Source of the DNA: an uncultured Eubacteriales bacterium
GTDB lineage: Bacteria; Bacillota; Clostridia; Oscillospirales; Acutalibacteraceae
Length of the DNA: 25,348 nucleotides
Assembly (NCBI GenBank): GCA_934444365.1
Contig: CAKSCM010000020.1
Location: 1 to 25,348 of the forward strand
Reading direction: 5' to 3'
Shown here: piece after piece, positions 23,590-25,348 of the stretch
Layout of the letters: every line of letters starts with the position of its first letter
Numbering within the stretch: position 1 is the first letter of the stretch
Made by a program: the position numbers and the translations under genes
The notes under the pieces: model-generated
Database searches by the model: none
What the model saw: the letters and a program-made list of their open reading frames with translations, nothing else
Told to the model about the DNA's origin: nothing

Positions 23590-24060
23590 TCGCACAAGAC
23601 GGCCAAAACACGACAAAATAATGTCGGGTAAAACGAGACAGCGCACAACGAGACGGAAGGGTGCATCGAGATGAGAAGAGGTGAGGCGGGGTGGGGTGAG
23701 ATGAGAAGGGGCGATATGAGGTGAGGCAAGACAATGGTTCTGCAAGGCAAGGTAAGGCAACGTGAGGTGAAGGCGAGGTAATTCGATGCAAAGTGCAACA
23801 AAGGGGAAAAGAAGTGTAGAAAACACGGCGGTGTAAGGCGAAACACGGTAAAAAAGTGGGGGGAATACAGCAGGAAGGGTGATTTACGGTGTAGCGAGGT
23901 GTTGCAAAATGCGAAAAAGTGCAGCGATGTACGGCGAAGTTCAGTAAAGTGCAATAAAGCGGCAGAAAAATGCGGAGAATTCGGCGGTATGGGGGATGCG
24001 GTGATGTGAGATGGTTTAAGTTAGGAGGTTGAGGCGGTTCGAGGGGAGGAGAAAATGTCT
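23590..24060. repeat. Purine-rich degenerate 5/10-bp repeat array
   Basis: For about 470 bases the plus strand is strongly purine-biased (about 72% purine over 23641-24060 by hand count) and shows a 5-base periodicity. From 23668 the 10-base rows include gagatgagaa at 23668 and again at 23698, and gaggtgaggc at 23678 and 23718. From 23906 to 23995 nine successive 10-base rows (aaaatgcgaa, aaagtgcagc, gatgtacggc, gaagttcagt, aaagtgcaat ...) agree with their neighbours at 5-7 of 10 positions. No unit is exactly conserved, there are no spacers, and the array is not CRISPR. All three minus-strand frames are open over 23580-23791, which reflects lack of stop codons in pyrimidine-rich sequence. No function known to me. 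Confidence 0.75.
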
Positions 24061-24119
24061 GACATGTTAGGCGATTAACTAAGCGTTCGGTAAAATTAAA
24101 ATAATTTCGTTTTAATAGT

Positions 24120-24156
24120 CTTAATATTCTTAATATCCTTGAGCGTCCTTAATATC
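24120..24156. repeat. Four 9-10-bp CTTAATATC units at the spoIID stop
   Basis: CTTAATATT, CTTAATATC, CTTGAGCGTC and CTTAATATC follow each other without gaps at 24120-24156. The spoIID stop codon (24149-24151) lies in the last unit, so the repeat overlaps the gene's 3' end. Confidence 0.7.
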
Positions 24157-25162
24157 CGGAGGATACTTCGCATCCGGGGTAGTACCATTTGAGTATTTCG
24201 TCGTATTTTGAACCCTGATTTGCCGCCGCTATGGCGCCGTTTTGGCTCATTCCGACGCCGTGGCCGTATCCGCGGACCGTAAAGACAAAGCTGTCGGAAT
24301 CGCCGTTAAAGCTTACGTCAAATGCACACGATCTAAGCGAGAATATTTTTCTTATATCGCTGCCCGAAAACTCTTTATTGCCGACGGTAAGCGTCAATAC
24401 CGAGCCGGATTTTCCGTAAACCGGGGAGGAGATGTATGCGGCTTTGTCCTCGCTCATACTTTCGGCACCGGCGCTTATCATTTTTTGCTCGAAATCGGCC
24501 GCCGGAATCTCTTCGCGCGACAAATAACCGTCGGCCAGCAGATCGCCCACGCTTTCTACCTCGACGAGATACGGCACCGCATTGCCCCAGACCTCCTCGC
24601 TTGAAAGGGTTTTGCCGGGGGAAATGCTGTGATAAACCGTGTTTGCAACCTCTCCGTTGTAGGTTACGGCCTTTCCTTCGACCGACTTTATAAGCGAATC
24701 GAGCCGCTTTTCGTATTCGGCCGCCTTGTCGCCCCAGCGCTGTCTCGCCGTATCTCTTGTAATAAAGCACTGATCGACCGATGGGTCGTCGCTTATATCG
24801 GGATTTTCTTCGCCGAAGGAGCCGTTTTGCCGGTTTTTGATCTTGCGGTTAAGGGCGAAGGTGTACGACGCCACGGCCTGTGCTTTAAGCGCTTCGTCGG
24901 GAGCGTTTATATCCATTTCCGACGCCACAACGCCGAAAACATAGTCGCTGTCGCTGAAGAATTTGACCGTGCCGGTTTCGTGCTCGCGAAGGTAGAATCC
25001 GCCCTTTAATGCTTTTTTCGGCAGACTTTCCGGAGAGCGGTTTTCGTCCGATGGCTTACCCGGCTTTGCTATAAGTGCCGTAAACGGTACGGCGGCAAGC
25101 AGTATGTAGATTACGGCGGCGAAAAAAAGTGCGTTTTTTGTATTTTTGGAAATTCTCGGCAT
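24149..25162 (-). CDS. spoIID: Stage II sporulation protein D (SpoIID), lytic transglycosylase
   Basis: The 337-residue protein has one N-terminal membrane anchor (about 10-31) and the SpoIID domain. With SpoIIP and SpoIIM, SpoIID degrades septal peptidoglycan to drive engulfment of the forespore; it cleaves glycan strands after SpoIIP removes stem peptides. The catalytic glutamate is E82 in VVASEM, followed by DEALKAQAVASYTFALNR, YHSISPGKTLSSEEVWG and the C-terminal GYGHGVGMSQNGA. The length matches the usual 330-350. GGGAG lies about ten bases before the ATG. An AATACAAT on the minus strand (25199-25206) resembles a SigE -10 box, but no good -35 accompanies it. In the remaining 25163-25348 I see no other gene. 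Confidence 0.95.
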   Translation of the reverse strand: MPRISKNTKNALFFAAVIYILLAAVPFTALIAKPGKPSDENRSPESLPKKALKGGFYLREHETGTVKFFSDSDYVFGVVASEMDINAPDEALKAQAVASYTFALNRKIKNRQNGSFGEENPDISDDPSVDQCFITRDTARQRWGDKAAEYEKRLDSLIKSVEGKAVTYNGEVANTVYHSISPGKTLSSEEVWGNAVPYLVEVESVGDLLADGYLSREEIPAADFEQKMISAGAESMSEDKAAYISSPVYGKSGSVLTLTVGNKEFSGSDIRKIFSLRSCAFDVSFNGDSDSFVFTVRGYGHGVGMSQNGAIAAANQGSKYDEILKWYYPGCEVSSGY

Positions 25163-25348
25163 TGAAAAATTCTCCCTTTTTAAAATTCTCCGGTGCGGAT
25201 TGTATTTCTAAACTTTGCGAAAAACTCCCGGTAAAGATTTGTCGCCGGTTAAAGGGGCGAAAATAAAGCGGCTGTCGGTTTGTCAATGATGTGTTACAAA
25301 ATCAGAAGAGTTCGCCGTTAAGCTTAAAGGCATTAATATAATCAGCAG

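Noticed and set aside
23473..23954. Three overlapping minus-strand frames of 78-124 residues
   Set aside because: All three frames are open at once because pyrimidine-rich repeats lack stop codons. There is no ribosome site or domain.
23590..24060. CRISPR array
   Set aside because: There are no conserved repeats of 23-40 bases and no unique spacers; the period is 5 or 10 bases and degenerate.

Overview
The window looks like a chromosomal segment from an endospore-forming, Gram-positive Clostridia bacterium, most plausibly a gut or rumen Oscillospirales/Ruminococcaceae-type organism. The reasons are a complete gerA-gerB-gerC germinant-receptor operon, a spoIID gene, a classical T-box leader on thrS, SigA-type promoters, AGGAG-type ribosome sites, and three secreted proteins with dockerin-like calcium-binding repeats of the kind used in cellulosome-type assemblies. 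No rRNA, tRNA, CRISPR array or intact mobile element is visible. The left edge carries what looks like the hairpin-rich end of an IS200/IS605-type element.

Layout. 1-560: three hairpins (possible insertion-sequence end), then a 275-bp segment bounded by 19-bp inverted repeats that abuts the end of tcdA. 555-4225: divergent tcdA (-) and alaS (+) with back-to-back promoters. 4226-6216: lexA and ruvX (+), ending in a strong terminator. 6536-8068: a secreted protein with a C-terminal dockerin (-). 8377-11116: promoter pair, T-box riboswitch with an ACC (Thr) specifier, thrS and its terminator. 11205-12120: a PhnP-like metallo-beta-lactamase-fold hydrolase (-). 12226-13815: a second dockerin protein followed 21 bp later by trmO. 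13897-14966: DUF421 (YetF) and DUF4363 membrane proteins (-). 15363-19644: gerA, gerB and gerC, each overlapping the next by ATGA. 19759-20446: mscL with its own promoter and terminator. 20581-23191: an 849-residue dockerin-bearing secreted enzyme candidate (-). 23192-24148: a gene-free stretch holding hairpins and a striking purine-rich degenerate 5/10-bp repeat. 24149-25162: spoIID (-).

How the genes fit together. Translation and RNA quality genes (alaS, thrS, tcdA, trmO, ruvX) are interspersed with spore genes (gerABC, spoIID, probably the DUF421/DUF4363 pair) and an extracellular dockerin set. The dockerin proteins differ in their other domains but share nearly the same repeat, so they probably dock to a common cohesin partner encoded elsewhere. 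No convincing new defence or mobile system is present. The most unexplained object is the 5/10-bp degenerate repeat at about 23,590-24,060. The best-resolved regulatory element is the thrS T-box, whose stem I, specifier, antiterminator and terminator can all be traced by base pairing.
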